A DNA stretch of 64,000 nt from Cephalopachus bancanus. Taxonomy: Eukaryota > Chordata > Mammalia > Primates > Tarsiidae. The notes under the pieces are model-generated. The model saw nothing but the letters and a program-made list of their open reading frames with translations, searched no databases and was not told where the DNA came from. The stretch's first letter is position 1. Every line of letters begins with the position of its first letter. Below are positions 23,571 through 36,215 of the stretch, in pieces. The translations under genes and the position numbers were made by a program. Where the stretch lies: contig JAPVLO010000055.1 in the NCBI GenBank assembly GCA_027257055.1, positions 7,463,501 to 7,527,500 of the forward strand, in the 5' to 3' direction.

Positions 23571-25504
23571 AAATGTAATTTCAATTTTATATAAAAAGTT
23601 TAAATATAAAATTTCAATGGGATTATAATCCATCTGTTAATAATATAAAAATGTAATATCTTCCAATTAGTTTGGAAAACAATCAATTGACAATATAAAA
23701 AATGAAAAATTGCAGGACAAATTTTAACACAATTTTTTTGTTTATTGGCATACGGGATTTAACATTGATTTAATTTAATAAGCACAGACATGGATTTTTT
23801 CCTGCATATCATTTTGAGATGTCTTTTTCTGCCCTTATAGCCATAGAAAGCAGCAAAAGAAACTCACCTTAGATTCACACGTTCAAAGTGTTGCAACAAG
23901 AAGTTATTGATACAAGTTTTCAGATCCAATAAACCATATTTAGTCACATTTCTCACATAAAAGTGTTATACTATTGTGATTATTTTAAATTCTCATTTAT
24001 TTTATTTTTATCTTGTCTTTCATATTCTTATTTTGTGTATTTTTCAGTATATAAGTGGATATTAGTAAATTATTATAAAAATCAATAAAAATACATATGT
24101 TTTTATCAATACTCAAAAATACTTTTTTGAAAGAGATGTGGAAAAAAAAAAAAAAAACCACAGAGACCATCATCTAGAGAATGGTTTACTTGGTGTCAGC
24201 AAATAACAGCCAAAGATCAAATCCTGCCTCAATCATTTAAGTATTGTCTGTGGTTACTTCCAAAGGCAGAGTTGAGTAGTGGAGGCAGAACTCATTTTCT
24301 GGAATGGCAATATTACTTACTATGGGGCCCTTTAAGTAAAAAATAATTCCATCCCCTGGCTTCAGCTATCAGCAATAAACATAATCAATGTACTTTCTTC
24401 TGATATGCTTCTAAGAGGGTCTCTTCTAAGAGTTTTATTTTTATAACAACAGCTCAAGGGTGCACCACTACTTTTTTGAGGGGCAGCGGCATGTGCCTGG
24501 GAACCAAAAGGCAATGGGGGGTTTTCCTCTTAGAATTTCCTTTCTCAATACAATTTTCAACCCAATATGATATTTCTCTATGGTATTACGTATGACTGCC
24601 CTTTATCAGAAAAGGTTAACATTTCTGGTGTTTACTTGAACAGAGTTTGTACACTTAACTATTTTTCAAAAAGATTAATTTTCCTCAAATATACAAATCT
24701 CTTTCAAATACTACAAAACCCAAGCATATCCAGGGGAGCTGACCACTGGTGTTTGAACGGATAATCTTAGTTATTTAAATAGTAGCACTACTTGCCAGAA
24801 GCAGAGACCTTCCACCAGGGGCAAGAATCCTGAACGACTATCCTGACAGAGCAAAAAACAGGCAGAAAGTTCATGGACATTTGGAAATATCTCATCAATG
24901 TGAGGTTGTATTTATTTGGAGATTTTCAGGTAGACTAGTATTGATTTCTATATGGAGAAAAGGACAAATCTTGAGAAAAATGGATTAAGGAAAATTCTGA
25001 CTAATTCAGTACAATTTGTGCGGATAAATTTCTCACCTCTGTGTGCTGTGTCCACCATTCTCTGTCAGATAAGTTTTGCTCTCCTCAGTTCAACTTGTAC
25101 CTTGTTTCCTCAATGTAACTGAGGTGACAAGACAGGACACCTCAAGGAACTGCACAATCTCTGTTGAAATCCAGCCAACTAGGTTCAGTCCACTCATATG
25201 TGCGTTCACCAAACAGACCTTCACAGATTTCAGGACATTCTCAAGAAAGAAGCAATCACTTACCATGGGACTCTTCTTGCAAATCTTAATATTTTTATTT
25301 TTGTGAACTCACTAGCTACCCCAACAAATTAAGACTAACACAAATACTGTCGTTTTGTTTTCCCATAAATCTGCTTGTATTTCAGAAATAGTGTTTTTCT
25401 AATAAGTATAAAAGACTTTATTTTTGGATCCAATCTGCAGTATGAGAAGGAAAGAGAAAACCAGTATTTTTTGAGTCTGTAGTTTGCATTTTGCATGATG
25501 TTCT
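23571..25504. other. Unassigned AT-rich DNA
   Basis: Includes an A18-like tract near 24140-24157. The open frames at 24567-24764 and 25076-25306 have no recognisable domain, and I see no named repeat. Confidence 0.45.
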
Positions 25505-25690
25505 TTATATGAGAGTACATTTGCCATTTGCAATCTTATTCAGACCTTACCTCACATTGTAAAGAAGGTTTTGTTCTTTTAACTTTACTCATGAGGGAAC
25601 TCAGACACCAAGAGCAAAAGGTCTAAAATCAACTAAAAATGATCACAGTGACATTCAAACCCAATCTTTCTCTTTCTAAAACTCATACTC
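25505..25690 (+). repeat. MIR SINE remnant
   Basis: 'caatcttattcagaccttac', 'ttactcatgagggaactcag', and 'gacattcaaacccaatcttt' are in MIR order. Confidence 0.65.
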
Positions 25691-26639
25691 TTATTTAGCT
25701 TCCTTTCTTTGTTAGGTGTATTTTCTGTACATTCAGATTACAGTTTCTCATTTTGCTTAATTTCCGGTTAAATTGTGACTTATTTTACCCTGATATTTTT
25801 CCAATATTTTAATGTCGGTTTTCCAAAACTATCATCTTCTTATTTTTTCCTTATTTTTTTCTCCTTTCTACTCTCTCTTTCTTCTCTCAGTTCAATTATG
25901 AATTCAAGTACTGTTGGCATGTCTACACTGCATCTAAGGATCCCTTCAGTTCCTGTGCCCTTCTGGTGTGAAGTCACACCTCCATGGCCTTCACCAATTC
26001 CTACTCCCAGTGGTGCTGCATCATTCCCTTGGTATTAAGGGGTCATTTCTCAGTTAGTAAGAGGGAGTATAAGATCTATTAAAGCTCCAAACTCAATATT
26101 TGATTCTTGCCCAAGGTCTGCTTTGGATCAAGTGCATGTGTCTGGAAAAAAGACCAGTGACTCAGTCCTTGTTAAACTGATGTGTCTTCCTGAGAATCTG
26201 TAAGCCTGTGGTTTCTCTAGTGAACTGCAAGGTCTTCTACCTCCTGGTGCCCTCCTGATGTTCACAGCTTACCTCTCCCACTATAACTTAGATCTCATCA
26301 GCCTTTTCTCTACTTCCTGAAGGCCTGGTTCATCCTCTTGTGAGAGGACCAAGATTCTGAACAACTGCTGGCATTGCATCATATTATCTGTATATTGTTC
26401 CTTATCATCAAGGTAGATTTTGTTACATCTACTACTGTTGATTTCAACACACATCCTTCAATCACTTGTCAACTCACATACATGCTGCCTTTCTATGGGG
26501 ATCATCCATGTCTAATTCCAAATGACAGTTTCTGGTTTAAAATGGTTTTGACCTGCATGTGCTTGATTTTTTCCCTTAAGATTAACCATTGAAGAAAGCT
26601 GATTCTTTATCTATATAACTTTTAGTTGAATTTCAGAGG
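25691..26639. other. Unassigned DNA, partly pyrimidine-rich
   Basis: A T/C-rich stretch covers about 25840-25890. No supported gene. Confidence 0.45.
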
Positions 26640-26806
26640 TGTTATAGGTTGAATTGTGTCCCCTAAAATTCCCAAGTCGAAGTTATAAGCCCCATATTTT
26701 GAAACAAGGCCATTACTGATATAATTAGTTAAGATAAGGTCATAAGGCTGGGCCCTAATATAATGTTACTATATCTTATAAAAAGAGAAAACTAGAACAT
26801 ACACAT

Positions 26807-26861
<55 letters not shown>

Positions 26862-27143
26862 CAAACACACAGGGTGAATACCATGTGACTATTAAGACAG
26901 AGATCAGGGTGTTCCTCAGCTTCAGCATGGTGGGGAACACCAAAGGTGGGCAGCCAGAAAACCATTAGACTCAAGTAGCGAGGCCTGGAACAAATTCTCC
27001 CTCTTCGCCCTTAGAAGAAACACCCCTGCCCACACCTTGATGTTGGTCTTCTGGTCTCCATAACTGTGAGATGATAAATATTCATGATTTTAAGCCACCA
27101 GGTTTATCGTACTTCACGAGGGCAATCCTAGGAAACTAACACG
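26640..27143 (+). mobile_element. MLT1A-like MaLR LTR
   Basis: It begins TGTTATAGGTTGAATTGTGT and continues 'cccctaaaattcccaagtcg', 'ggtcataaggctgggcccta', 'cacaccttgatgttggtctt', 'tccataactgtgagatgata', 'ttttaagccaccaggtttat' and ends near 'ggaaactaac', all in MLT1 order. The LTR is nearly full length, but a long CA microsatellite occupies its middle. No internal region is visible beside it. Confidence 0.85.
26797..26871 (+). repeat. (CA)n microsatellite inside the MLT1 LTR
   Basis: ACAC units with a few ACAA and ACGC interruptions, located where MLT1 consensus carries a short purine/pyrimidine-rich stretch. Confidence 0.97.
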
Positions 27144-28049
27144 GAGAAGTGCGTACTTATGCAGCAAGTAAAGAATCATGACAACTAGTGAGTGAATGAA
27201 GCAAGGTGGTGTAGTGCTATTGTGGAGAACAATGTGATGTGGGAAATAGGTCTAGATCGGAACACGAATCATCCACCTAACAGGTACTTGCTTTTCAGGA
27301 TAATATTTATCCTTTCTGAACTGCAGTTTTATTGGCAGCAAAAAGTTATTATACAGACGAAGAAGAGTGCATGACATCCATGTGAGTATTGATTACTCAC
27401 CAAGTTGAAGTTTTTAAAACATGAAAACAACTTAGCAGAAAAATTAGATGCCTTAGGAGGTCAAAGAAAGAAGAATCACTCAATGATAGAAAGTGCTCTC
27501 CTTAAACTTATACATGATTTCTAATTTGCATTTTAAATATATGTCTAATAGTGTAGAGTATTAGCTATTTTAGAAGGGAAAATATCAATGATGTAATACA
27601 TACTTGTGAAACTCTTCTAACTTTCTACATAATCATTTATTTGTGGTAAAACGTCACAATTATTTAACTCCAAATATCTGCTCCTCAGACCACATTAACC
27701 ACAGGCATCTTTCTATTGAATTCTTTAGGGTTTGAAGAAGAGAAGTAAAATAGCCATAGCTACATTTATGCTGAAAACAAGTTTATTCCTAGCTATCCAA
27801 ATGACTTTGGCCCCAAGTGATTATTTGCTACCTTAACCTAAGTTTTGTCCCTAGAGGTTACTATAAAAGTCAGCAAGAGTTATGAATTATCTGCACATTG
27901 TGTCTGTATTCTTCCTCTGAATGATTCACAATCCATCAGAAGCCAGTCCTCCTCATCCAGTCCTGACACCCTCAAGCCTCAAGTCCAGATACGTTCTCCA
28001 CTGTCTCTTTTGCAGAGAGCTGACATATTTATGGGCTTAAAATGGGCCA
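27144..28049. other. Unassigned DNA
   Basis: No gene or named repeat. Confidence 0.45.
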
Positions 28050-28195
28050 AGCCCTGCTCACAGTCACTATATGTGGTTTCTCTCCAACATCCCCATCCCC
28101 AATTTACAGATGGAAAAACTGCGACACAGACCACCAAAAGACCTTACTCAAGGTCATCCATTGAGGAAGTGGAAGGGGAAGGATTGAAATCCTAG
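28050..28195 (+). repeat. MIR SINE remnant
   Basis: 'ccatccccaatttacagatg', 'gaaaaactgcgacacagacc', 'cttactcaaggtcatccatt' and 'ggattgaaatcctag' follow the MIR 3' half. The 116-codon frame across it (27845-28195) is therefore not a gene. Confidence 0.8.
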
Positions 28196-28554
28196 ATATT
28201 TCATCAGGTAGCATAAATATGATTACCTACTAGGCCATGCAGAGGTTAAGAATTTGACTCAGGAAGTGAGTCACGTCCTAATGAAAATTGGGCTACTGAG
28301 GAAACAAGACACACTGTGCCTGCTGTCTCTGTTCCCACAGCATCTTCTATTTTTTTCTTTGTATGTGCCAGGTCTTATTGACCCTAATCCCACACCCCTC
28401 TTATGGGAAGTTTGCTATGGTTTTATCTGTTAGTGATAGGTTTGGTTTCTCAACACCCAGAGGACTTTGTTGAACCTTTGCTATTTCATCTTTAACCTGG
28501 TATCAAATAGCATTTTGTTTATATGGAATATTTCTTCTATACAATAAAAAGTTC
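28196..28554. other. Unassigned DNA
   Basis: Nothing recognised. Confidence 0.4.
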
Positions 28555-28672
28555 AATTTCTTGAGAACAGAGCCTATTTGTTTTATGCTTGGTAAGTATA
28601 AATGATGGCATGTTGCCTTGCCCCTAATGGGTGTTTGGCAAATATTTTTTGAAAAGATAAATAAATAATCAC
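28555..28672 (+). repeat. L2 LINE 3' end
   Basis: 'tcttgagaacagagcctatt', 'tgcccctaatgggtgtttgg', and 'caaatattttttgaaaagat' match the L2 3' terminal region. Confidence 0.7.
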
Positions 28673-29068
28673 ATTATAACGAGAAGGCACTTAAAATACT
28701 TTAGGGTAAAAACAATTGCAGTGATTTAGAGTTTTTGACAAATAAACACATGGAAAGCCATTATAACATGGAATTATAAAATCAGGTTAGCTTGTGTACT
28801 AAAGGGCAAATTATGTTCCATAAAAGGTAACCACATAGAACAAATCCACAAGGCAATGGAGTAAGTCTGATACCTCTTCCAAATACCAGAATCATAAAGG
28901 TCATGCTGCATATTTGAGATGAATCCAATCACTTATACTGTCAAACAAGCCATAAGGCAAAAAAATTTACTATTCACTTTGAAATTTCTACCCATAAATA
29001 AAGCATATGACTCTAACCTTATTGTTGGGATGTATGGTTTACTTGAATGTGCATGTAAGTTTGTAAGA
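28673..29068. other. Unassigned DNA
   Basis: Nothing recognised. Confidence 0.4.
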
Positions 29069-29079
29069 TATGGAAAGTA

Positions 29080-29361
29080 GCTGGGCTCAGCCTGTAATCC
29101 CACGCCTTTGGGAGGCTGAGGTGAGTGGATTGCCTGAGCCACGGGTTTGAGATCCGTCTAGGCAGGCGAGACCTCATCTCTACAATAAATTTTTTAAAAA
29201 TTAGCCAGGTGTGGTAGCGTGCGCCTGTAGTTCCAGCTACTTGGAAGGCTGAGGCAGAAGGATTGCCGGAGACCAGCAGGTACAGGCTGCAGTGGCCAGG
29301 AGCGGCCACTGCACTCCAGTTTGGGCGACAGAGTGAGATTCCAACTCAAAAAAAAAAAAGG
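29080..29361 (+). mobile_element. Dimeric Alu with perfect target duplication
   Basis: Young-type Alu missing a few bases near its 5' end (gctgggctcagcctgtaatc). The 11-bp duplication tatggaaagta is at 29069-29079 and 29362-29372, immediately after the A-tail. Confidence 0.95.
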
Positions 29362-29394
29362 TATGGAAAGTATGTGTGTGTTCATGAGCACATG

Positions 29395-29430
29395 TGTACG
29401 CGCATGTGTGTGTGTGTGTGTGTCTGTGTA
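29395..29430 (+). repeat. Short (GT)n microsatellite
   Basis: GT run with two interruptions just downstream of the Alu. Confidence 0.85.
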
Positions 29431-30089
29431 CACACTATATGGATGTCTGTCTATACGTTTAAAAGAGCCACTGTGATGCAAAGAACCACTGACTTAAAAT
29501 TATATAAACATCCAAACCTCCCTCTTCAGTCCTCTTTTCAAGGAGAGTGTCATGATATTCCAGCTTTTTCTCAGTGCTCTCACAGTAAGATGAACTCTAT
29601 GTTCCTAAACATGCTGGAGCAGCATTGGCATGTACATTTGCCTGTCTAACTTCCTTCCTTTTGCAGAGAATAAGAGAAGACAGATTGTGTCTGTATTTTT
29701 ATTAATTGTTTTTCCCCCTCACACATCATATATTACCAAAAGTCGTATCTGCAAACTTTAGGAGGAAGTACAATAATCTGTGATTCTTAGTTATTCAACT
29801 GCAATTCAGAAATGTTTTCCTTTGGTCAGTATTAGTGTCATATTCTAATCACTGTTATCACATGCTCTGGGGTGTGCTTTGCCTGTTGAGTTTTTATTTC
29901 CAAAGCCAGAAGATTTTTCCACTTTCAGTCTATCAGAAACTCTAGCTTAGCACAGGTAGAAAACTAATTTCAATACCTCAACCATAGAATATTTGCACTG
30001 CAAAAGTTAGGAACTATCACTTAGGCAAGAGTATCATCTTATGATCACAAGAACAGTCTAGTGAAAGTTCCCAGACAAGTAGCACAGGC
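29431..30089. other. Unassigned DNA
   Basis: Nothing recognised. Confidence 0.4.
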
Positions 30090-30165
30090 CCCCAGGCCAG
30101 GAGCTCTGTCTCTTGCTATCTTGCTCCTTTACAAAGCACAGTGCCTAGCACATGGCAGACACTTG
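30090..30165 (+). repeat. L2 LINE 3' end fragment
   Basis: 'aaagcacagtgcctagcaca' followed by 'tggcagacacttgaaaat' is the L2 3' terminal block. Confidence 0.65.
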
Positions 30166-31419
30166 AAAATGGAGTTGTGGAAACCATGTTATTTAGCTGA
30201 CATTTGGAAAGCATGCTTAAAGCTAAAAATAACAAATGCAAACCCAAAATGAAATATTTGAAAGTTTATCTATTAAAAAAACTTTGATTGGCTATTGTGC
30301 TGTCCCTCCCCCACTGTAGGGCATTTAGTGTGATTTTGCATTTGCAGATAAAGATAGACTGCATGACATCTTGGTGGTGGGCATGAGGACGGGCTCTTAT
30401 TAACATTCCAACATTCTTCCCTCTCTCTGGGGCTTCAGGGACTCCTGTCCTCACCAGACATTCTATTTCCTTATCATTTTCATGATTCCTGTCTATGAAA
30501 ACCTTGCCAATGCTGAACTTTATTATCCATTGATCTTCAGGTGTGACTGTAAGGCACTTTGGCGTGACTTGTGAAGAAATGTATTATTCTGTGGTATATA
30601 TCTTTTCTTATTGGAGCAATGCCAGACCTGGGAGAGGGGACCACAGAGGAGGGGAGGAAAGAGTATTTTAGTGATTAAATTGATCTCATAGTTGAGAGAG
30701 AGAGAGGAAGAGCCGCAGTCAGAATTTGTGGGCTATTTACTTATTTTAATGGCTAGGGGAGGGAAAGTATGTGAAGTTTGGGGGAAATTATCCTGTCTGC
30801 CTACATCTCTGCAACGTAGCTGGCAGGTCATCTACAAGGTCAGAAGCAGGCAGAGTGAGGGCAGGGGTTTGAGGGAACTGAAAGTTTTGAAAACACAAGT
30901 GTGCACATACAGAGAGAGGGACCATCAAGCTCCAAGAAGGAATCAAGGGCAGCTGAGCAACCGGCTGAGCTCAGGGTTCACGCAGTTGCAGAGACAGAGT
31001 CTCTGGCCAGGAATTTTGCATCAAACATGAAAAATAAAACTAGAGGCCTGAGTGAGCAGCTTTGCTTTTCCCTTAAAGACAACTTTAGACACAACGGTAG
31101 TGACATTTCTTCCAAAGTATCTTGTAGAACATTGAACACATGGAACTAAATTAGTATGGGCGTTTTGAATCAGTAGGCCATCAATACTCAATCTGGAACC
31201 TTTATTTATCATATATACATGTATATATATGTATATGGGGGTTCTAACACTTAGGGTAACGCTTTCTTCCTGACATTCTTTCACATTTTTTATAGTTCGC
31301 ATTCATCTATTCGTTCAACAAATATTTATTTTGTAGCTATAGCTAATGTATTGGTCAGGAACCCAGACTTGTCTTGGAGTCCTAAATCCTTTGCATATGC
31401 CATTTTGTAGGAACATAAC
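30166..31419. other. Unassigned DNA
   Basis: A short TATA-rich run lies at 31208-31236, and 31303-31335 ('attcgttcaacaaatattta') may be another tiny L2/MIR scrap. Frames near 30692-31149 show no domain. Confidence 0.4.
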
Positions 31420-31590
31420 TCTTTAGCCTGAGACACTAATGTACATTTGTATCACCTAAGAATACTATAAAAATGCAGATTCTGAGCCCATAGAACTAGT
31501 GTGAATCCTGAGACTGTACACTTCTAATAAGCTTCTGGAAGATGTCAATATTATTCATCTTTGAACTTCACTTCAGGTAGCAAAGTTGGG
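31420..31590 (+). mobile_element. MER5-like hAT-Charlie remnant
   Basis: 'acatttgtatcacctaagaa' and 'aaaatgcagattctgagccc' resemble the MER5A left half; the right half is poorly preserved. Confidence 0.55.
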
Positions 31591-31594
31591 GACC

Positions 31595-31780
31595 AGTGTT
31601 TCTCTACGTGAGCCACATGATAATTACCAGGGGGAGCTTTTTAAAAATGCTAATTTCCAGGCACCATGCCCAGGTATTCTGATTCAATTGGTCAGAATGG
31701 AAACCAGATATCTGTAGTTTTTAAAGCCTCCCACATGATTCACAGGAAGCCTGAGTTTGAAAAACACAGCTCAGAATTGT
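31595..31780 (+). mobile_element. MER5A-like hAT-Charlie MITE
   Basis: Ends 'ccagtgtttctctacgtgag' and 'ctgagtttgaaaaacacagc' are diverged TIRs, with 'ggggagcttttt'-like and 'attctgattcaattggtcag' blocks between. It is non-autonomous, having no transposase. Confidence 0.8.
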
Positions 31781-32039
31781 CCCCTAAATAAGTTCAACCT
31801 TCCTAGACCTTCAGTTAAAAGTGGGCTAATGCAGCCTACTCGTAATGTAGCAATTTGGTCATAGGCAGAAATACAGTGGTAAAATGCAAGAATACAAATT
31901 ACTTAGAGCAACATAACTTTAGAGAACTGCTAGTTTACTTATGCATGTGAGGATGCCCAGCCTCTAAAGGCTAAAGGCCATGATTACAATCAGGCCTCTA
32001 CAGAAAGAGCCTGTCACTCTCTCTTCAGAGTGTCTTGAA

Positions 32040-32342
32040 GTTTGCCTATAATCCCAGCACTTTGGGAGGTTGAGGTGAGAGGATTGCCTGAACCCACGGG
32101 TTTGAGAACAGCTTGGGCAACTTGGTGAGACCTCATCTCTACATAAATTAAAAATTTAGCCGGGCATGGTGGCACATGTTGTAGTTCCAGCTACATGCAA
32201 TGCTGAGGTGGAAGGATTGCCTGAGCCCAGCAGGTCAAGGCTGCAGTGGCCATGAGCGTGTCCCTGCACTCCAGCTTGGGTGACAGAGCGAGACACTACT
32301 CAAAAAAAGAAAAAGAAAGAAAAGAAAAAAAAGAAAAAAGAA
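32040..32342 (+). mobile_element. Dimeric Alu, older, 5'-truncated
   Basis: Starts at gcctataatcccagcacttt, missing about 20 bases. The right arm reads 'catgagcgtgtccctgcact', close to the ancestral Alu form. The tail is (AAAAG)n. Confidence 0.9.
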
Positions 32343-35164
32343 GTTAGACTTTCTCTTGCCTCTCATGTCTTTGCCACCTAAGGTCTTCTGACTAAGTTAC
32401 TCTGTCTTTGGATGTAGCAGACCCAGATATTCAGAAGGCATAAATAATGCCAACCTCTCTGACTGCCAAAATCTACACTGAACCCTATCAGAAGAGGTAG
32501 GATGTTACATATTTTTCTTTCTTTGAGCTGAGGATCGATCTCTTGCTTTCTTCTTCTACTAAGTCTGATGAGAACCAAGAATGTTGCTTTACAGATTACT
32601 TATGTTTTATTCATACCTTGAGAGTTTATAGTATGTGAGTTAAAGACCCACACATTTAAAGAAATGTGAACACACAGTTATTTCCACCTTTGGAACTAGA
32701 ATATCCGTCTTTAATTACACAAGGCAACTAAAAATAAAGCAACATAGACAAAACACTGTCATCATAGAAGTCATAGTCTAGATGTAACTAATACTCATTT
32801 GTAGGTAGACGGCATAAATCAGTGTTAATTCTTCATTTGTTCACTCTTTCCTTCAGCATTTACTAACTTCTCCTGAAGACAAGTACTACATTATTCCTGT
32901 CTTTTTGTATCATCCTCAAAAGAGTCTTTGCATAAAAAAGATAAGGACATATCTTTATAGTCCATCAAGTATTTGTTGTTGTGGCTTGAACACAAGGAAG
33001 TTGTGGATATTGAGTTTGACCCAGAATTGTCACTTCCATGACCACGGTGTCTATGAGCAGAATGCATTTGGATCGTACTCTAAACACCTTCTGGATCAAG
33101 GCTGCGTCTGCTCTTAGCCCTTCTTGCAATGTTTCCCTAATGTTCAACACAGAGCTGTCTGCAGTAGACACTCAAAAGTTATGACCAATTTCACATCTTA
33201 AAAATAACAGCATCAACAAGACAACCCCACTGAATACCGTTACACTAAACAGCCTACCAGTATAATCTGACCCAGTAGAAAAAGCAAATTAAGCACCTCT
33301 GACTCTTTTTTTTCCATCTTTTTAGTTGGTTTCTTTTTCTGTCTCTGTTGTCCTTTCTCATCCCATGTCTAATGTCTCTTTTTTTTCCCCCCTCAATCTC
33401 CCTCTGGGCTGTAGATCTCCATTTCAAATAACTTTGATCTACTCTTGAATGGGAAGGCTTTTAACCTCATAGGTCACATTAAGAGAAAATTCTGACATTA
33501 TTATGTAAATATGTTTTATTTGTCTCTGCTATCTTACACTATTTTAAGAAGGAAGCATTTGCTTTAGCAAGTGGTCAGAGCATATACTGAAATCTCAGGG
33601 GTCTGAACTTGTCTTTACTTGTCGCTCTATAAAAATGCAGGAAGCCTGAGTGTATGCATAACAAGATTCAGGAACAAGGGGAAGAAAAAGAAGCCAACGT
33701 TTATAGAAGGCTCACTTCTATATCGTGCTGGGCAGATTCGCTAAAGAATTACAAAGCTGGAAGGCAAGAGAATATTCTTCTGATGGCAGCATTGTGCTAT
33801 GATTGTCATTCTTTCTTTCAGTATATCCTTTTCTCTCTCTATAGAATGAGAAAAAGAATGCATAATTCGCCATTGTTCCACCAGAGGTATTGAAAGTTAA
33901 ACCTATATCCTCTCTTGAAGACATGCTCAGCATTCAGGAGATGAGGCAAAACTAAAAGCACACACACACTAGGAGTCTGTAACATGAAGATTAACAAGAA
34001 AAACGCTAAAAATGCTAACTTCTTGAAAAACTCTGACTTTATCACTATTGTGATTAAAAAGATAGATGAAATCAGAATTCTTGAAATAGAAGGTATATAA
34101 TATAAAATAATAATTAACCTCTATTATTGCTAATGATAAAATAAAACTAGAGATACAAGAATCCAAAATTAACAGAAAATGCAATTATTTTCATAAAAAA
34201 ACCCTGACAAAATTAACTTTTACAGTTTTCAACTGATTTTCTTTAACAAAAGGCAAGATTTTAGATACTCTTTTGAAAAAATTTACATGTGTATTCTTCC
34301 AGAATTTTCTGGAAACTTTGGCAACTATTATGCCACTACTTAATTCAATACATTTTTTTTTTACTTTAGCATTTAGTGTGTCCAATGTTAAATTCATAAC
34401 TATAGAAGTTCTCTTCTCTTGATTACAGATCATAAATGTACATAAGATTGAATTCAACTGTATGATCATAATAACCCTGAACAGAGATGCCACTGACTCT
34501 TAACAAGCATACATTTTAAATGGAGAGTGGATATATGTGTGAGTCAAATAAAGAACACTGTACTGGCTATCAGTGCTTTCTGAGAAATGGACATCAGCCA
34601 GTATATGTTTACGTTTGAAGTAGTGAACCTAGTTTTGTCAGGGAAGAGAGAAAATTCAACTCTTTATGGTTTTTCTGCAAATATCGTTTTTTCATAGTAT
34701 ATGGTCTCTTAAACAATTTCCATTTAATTGACATTTGATGAATTGTTGTCCAGCATTCTCAATATGACCAATGCCCTCTGCTAAGACAATAGGTGATTTC
34801 ATTAATGAGGTTTATTAAATACATATATAATATAATCTATATCATATAAGCAATAATTCTAATTCTTCTATGTTAGATCAAATACTGTAAATTCTGTAAA
34901 TTAGAAAGTGTATAGGTCACATTCATGTGACACGATATAATAAAATTACAAATGAAAATTTTGAAATGACTGCAAACACTTGCCAATTAAAAAGCAAATA
35001 CATTATAACATAAAGAAAAAAATTAACAATAAAAACAATTAGAAAATAAATAACAGACTATATCTGCAAAGTCAAAATAAAGCAACTGAAAAACTATTAG
35101 CTAAGTATGATCACTAAATAATATTGCTGTTTGCAAATATGTTTTTAAGAGCACATTGCTGAGC
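32343..35164. other. Unassigned AT-rich DNA
   Basis: Almost 3 kb without a gene or a repeat that I can name. Overlapping minus-strand frames at 33718-34493 are AT-driven and have no domain. A pyrimidine-rich patch covers 33300-33400. Confidence 0.45.
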
Positions 35165-36215
35165 TGTTGGACATCCATAGGCACAAAAATGAACCTCCAC
35201 CTAAACCCCTTATATAACAATTAACCCGAAATGGGTCATGGTACTTCTGCAATTATGAAATTTTAGAAGAAAATCTTTGGAATTTGCCAAATTCAGAATA
35301 ATTCAAAGAATTCTTAGATACCAAACACATAATCCATAAAAGGAAAATTTTATAAATTGAACCTCACTAAAACGTGAAATTTTGCTCTATGAAAGACTAT
35401 GTGAAAAGAATGAAAAGACAAATTGCAAACTGGTAGAAAATGTTTGCAAGCTATATATCTGACAAGCACTCATATCTAGAAAAAGTAAATATATGCATAC
35501 ATAAAAATTTAAAACTCAACAACAGCATATGCCAAAGATTAAAAAACATGATCCCTAGGATTGGCATGGGTGTGGAGTAGCAGAAACTCTAATACTCATA
35601 CAATTTTTTTTTGGGGGGGGGACAAGCATTCCTCAAGACAATTTGGCAAAATATTTTTTAAAAACTTAAAAATGCATGTTTCTTTCCTTCATCAATTTCT
35701 TTTTCAAGAATATATCTTAAAAATTAATCTAACAAGTGTAAAACAACATGTGTAAATGGGAAATTCATTATAGTGTTGCATTTGGTATGGCGATATTAAA
35801 ATAAATTGACTGACCAATGGAAATAGTTATCTAAAACAATTTATTCTTATATGCACTTATAATGATGCATTATGCAACAGTTAAAAATGAAACATTGAAA
35901 AACATTGAACTGAACAAATTTTATAGAGTATTTGCTGACATATTTAATGATTATGTTTTCACCATATAGAAACCATAAGATTCATCAAGATATATACAGA
36001 AAGTTTCTATCTTTGTGATATAATATATACACACATCTGTCCTTATGTGTGTAAATGTGCATATTTGCTTAGGTTAAAAGACTGGAAGGAAGTTAGTAGT
36101 GATTAGTATGGCAATTCTGAATGACATAATTTTGGGGTTTTAAGTTTTTTATCCAATCTGTTCTTAACAACATTTTCAATAATAAAGCCATGTAGTTTTT
36201 AGATTCCAGAAAAAA
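35165..36215 (+). mobile_element. Old L1M ORF2 end and 3' UTR
   Basis: 'gaacctccacctaaacccct', 'taacccgaaatgggtcatgg', 'ttttgctctatgaaagacta' and 'gcaagctatatatctgacaa' are decayed ORF2 C-terminal blocks. The A/T-rich remainder with 'agactggaaggaagttagta' fits an L1M 3' UTR. No open frame survives. Confidence 0.75.

Noticed and set aside
23102..23633. Overlapping 129- and 147-codon minus-strand frames
   Set aside because: They are translations of an Alu in reverse (SLPSSRNYRH, SPQPPK-type peptides), not genes. The same holds for frames at 28933-29481, 41213-41474 and 45535-46056.
26792..26974. Frame with a long Cys-Val run
   Set aside because: Translation of the CA microsatellite in the MLT1 LTR; likewise 12794-12976 and 20250-20432.
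32343..35164. Long repeat-free stretch checked for exons of a host gene
   Set aside because: No frame shows a domain, and I could not find a convincing run of splice-bounded coding exons. I cannot exclude a regulatory element.
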